Source of the DNA: Alphaproteobacteria bacterium
GTDB taxonomy: Bacteria; Pseudomonadota; Alphaproteobacteria; UBA6615
Assembly (NCBI GenBank): GCA_013003285.1
Contig: JABDJY010000261.1
Span: 1-6,024 of the forward strand
Direction of reading: 5' to 3'
Length of the DNA: 6,024 nt
In this document: positions 5,826-6,024 of the stretch, piece after piece
Position numbering within the stretch: position 1 is the stretch's first letter
How the letters are laid out: the number at the start of each line of letters is the position of its first letter
Notes under the pieces: model-generated
Seen by the model: only the letters and a program-made list of their open reading frames with translations
The model's database searches: none
What the model was told of the DNA's origin: nothing
Position numbers and translations under genes: made by a program

Positions 5826-6024
5826 ATGATGAAAGCAGACGTTCGGCCCGATCTGGCGCCTTACTACAACGAGGATTGCGACCCGAAGAACCTGGCGCCG
5901 TTGTGGGAAGTGCTCCACACGTTTGCCAAGAAGACGCCGCACAGCGATTGCCAGCCCTATATTTGGCATTACAACAAGATCCGCGACACACTGATGAAAT
6001 CGGCCGATTTGATCACCGCCGAAG
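5826..6024 (+). CDS. Gentisate 1,2-dioxygenase-family cupin ring-cleavage dioxygenase (N-terminal fragment, cut by window end)
   Basis: Only the first 66 codons are present and the frame is open to the edge. The start has two adjacent ATGs (5826 and 5829) with AAGGGAG at 5810-5816; the 5826 ATG has the better spacing. The visible sequence, with NLAPLWEVLH (22-31), then P..YIWHYNKIRDTLMKSADLITAE (44-66), follows the family pattern of gentisate 1,2-dioxygenase: PLW, a proline-rich linker, an aromatic W.Y motif and an A..LI..E helix before the RR-containing segment. These Fe(II) bicupins cleave gentisate to maleylpyruvate; close relatives act on 1-hydroxy-2-naphthoate, salicylate or 5-substituted salicylates, and the fragment cannot separate these. 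The iron-binding histidines lie beyond the window. It starts 37 bases after the di-iron gene stop and is probably in the same transcript. Confidence 0.78.
   Translation, partial: MMKADVRPDLAPYYNEDCDPKNLAPLWEVLHTFAKKTPHSDCQPYIWHYNKIRDTLMKSADLITAE

Overview
The window is a densely packed, GC-rich stretch with every gene on the plus strand: short gaps, ATGA start/stop overlaps and almost no non-coding DNA. Base composition, codon use (strong G/C at third positions) and the TRAP transporter plus aromatic-catabolism gene types fit an alphaproteobacterium, perhaps Rhodospirillales-like. This is an inference from style and gene content; no rRNA or other marker is present.

Layout. Positions 68-3006 hold a complete tripartite (TRAP) uptake system in the order dctP (periplasmic binding protein), dctQ (small membrane subunit) and dctM (large membrane subunit). 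A 66-bp AT-richer gap (3007-3072) follows, with a TTGACA -35-like hexamer and overlapping inverted repeats built on GTTGG/CCAAC; it is the best promoter/operator candidate in the window. Next comes a catabolic block: a plant-type [2Fe-2S]/FAD/NAD reductase resembling naphthalene dioxygenase reductase (3073-4101), a short-chain dehydrogenase of the (3R)-hydroxyacyl-CoA dehydrogenase (multifunctional enzyme type 2) type (4098-5054), a short PaaA-like ferritin-fold di-iron oxygenase (5072-5788), and the first 66 codons of a cupin ring-cleavage dioxygenase of the gentisate 1,2-dioxygenase family (5826 to the window edge).

How they may work together (inference). An aromatic or aryl-carboxylate substrate is imported by the TRAP system. 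The reductase passes electrons from NAD(P)H to the PaaA-like di-iron protein, which hydroxylates the substrate, possibly as a CoA thioester. The SDR oxidises or reduces a hydroxyl/keto group, and the resulting gentisate- or salicylate-like compound is cleaved by the cupin dioxygenase. The combination of a lone PaaA-like subunit (no PaaB, PaaC or PaaD in the window), a Rieske-dioxygenase-type reductase and a gentisate-type ring-cleavage enzyme matches none of the textbook phenylacetate, benzoyl-CoA (Box) or naphthalene operons, and is the most interesting aspect of the window. The substrate cannot be read from the sequence. No tRNA, rRNA, CRISPR, insertion sequence or convincing rho-independent terminator was seen.
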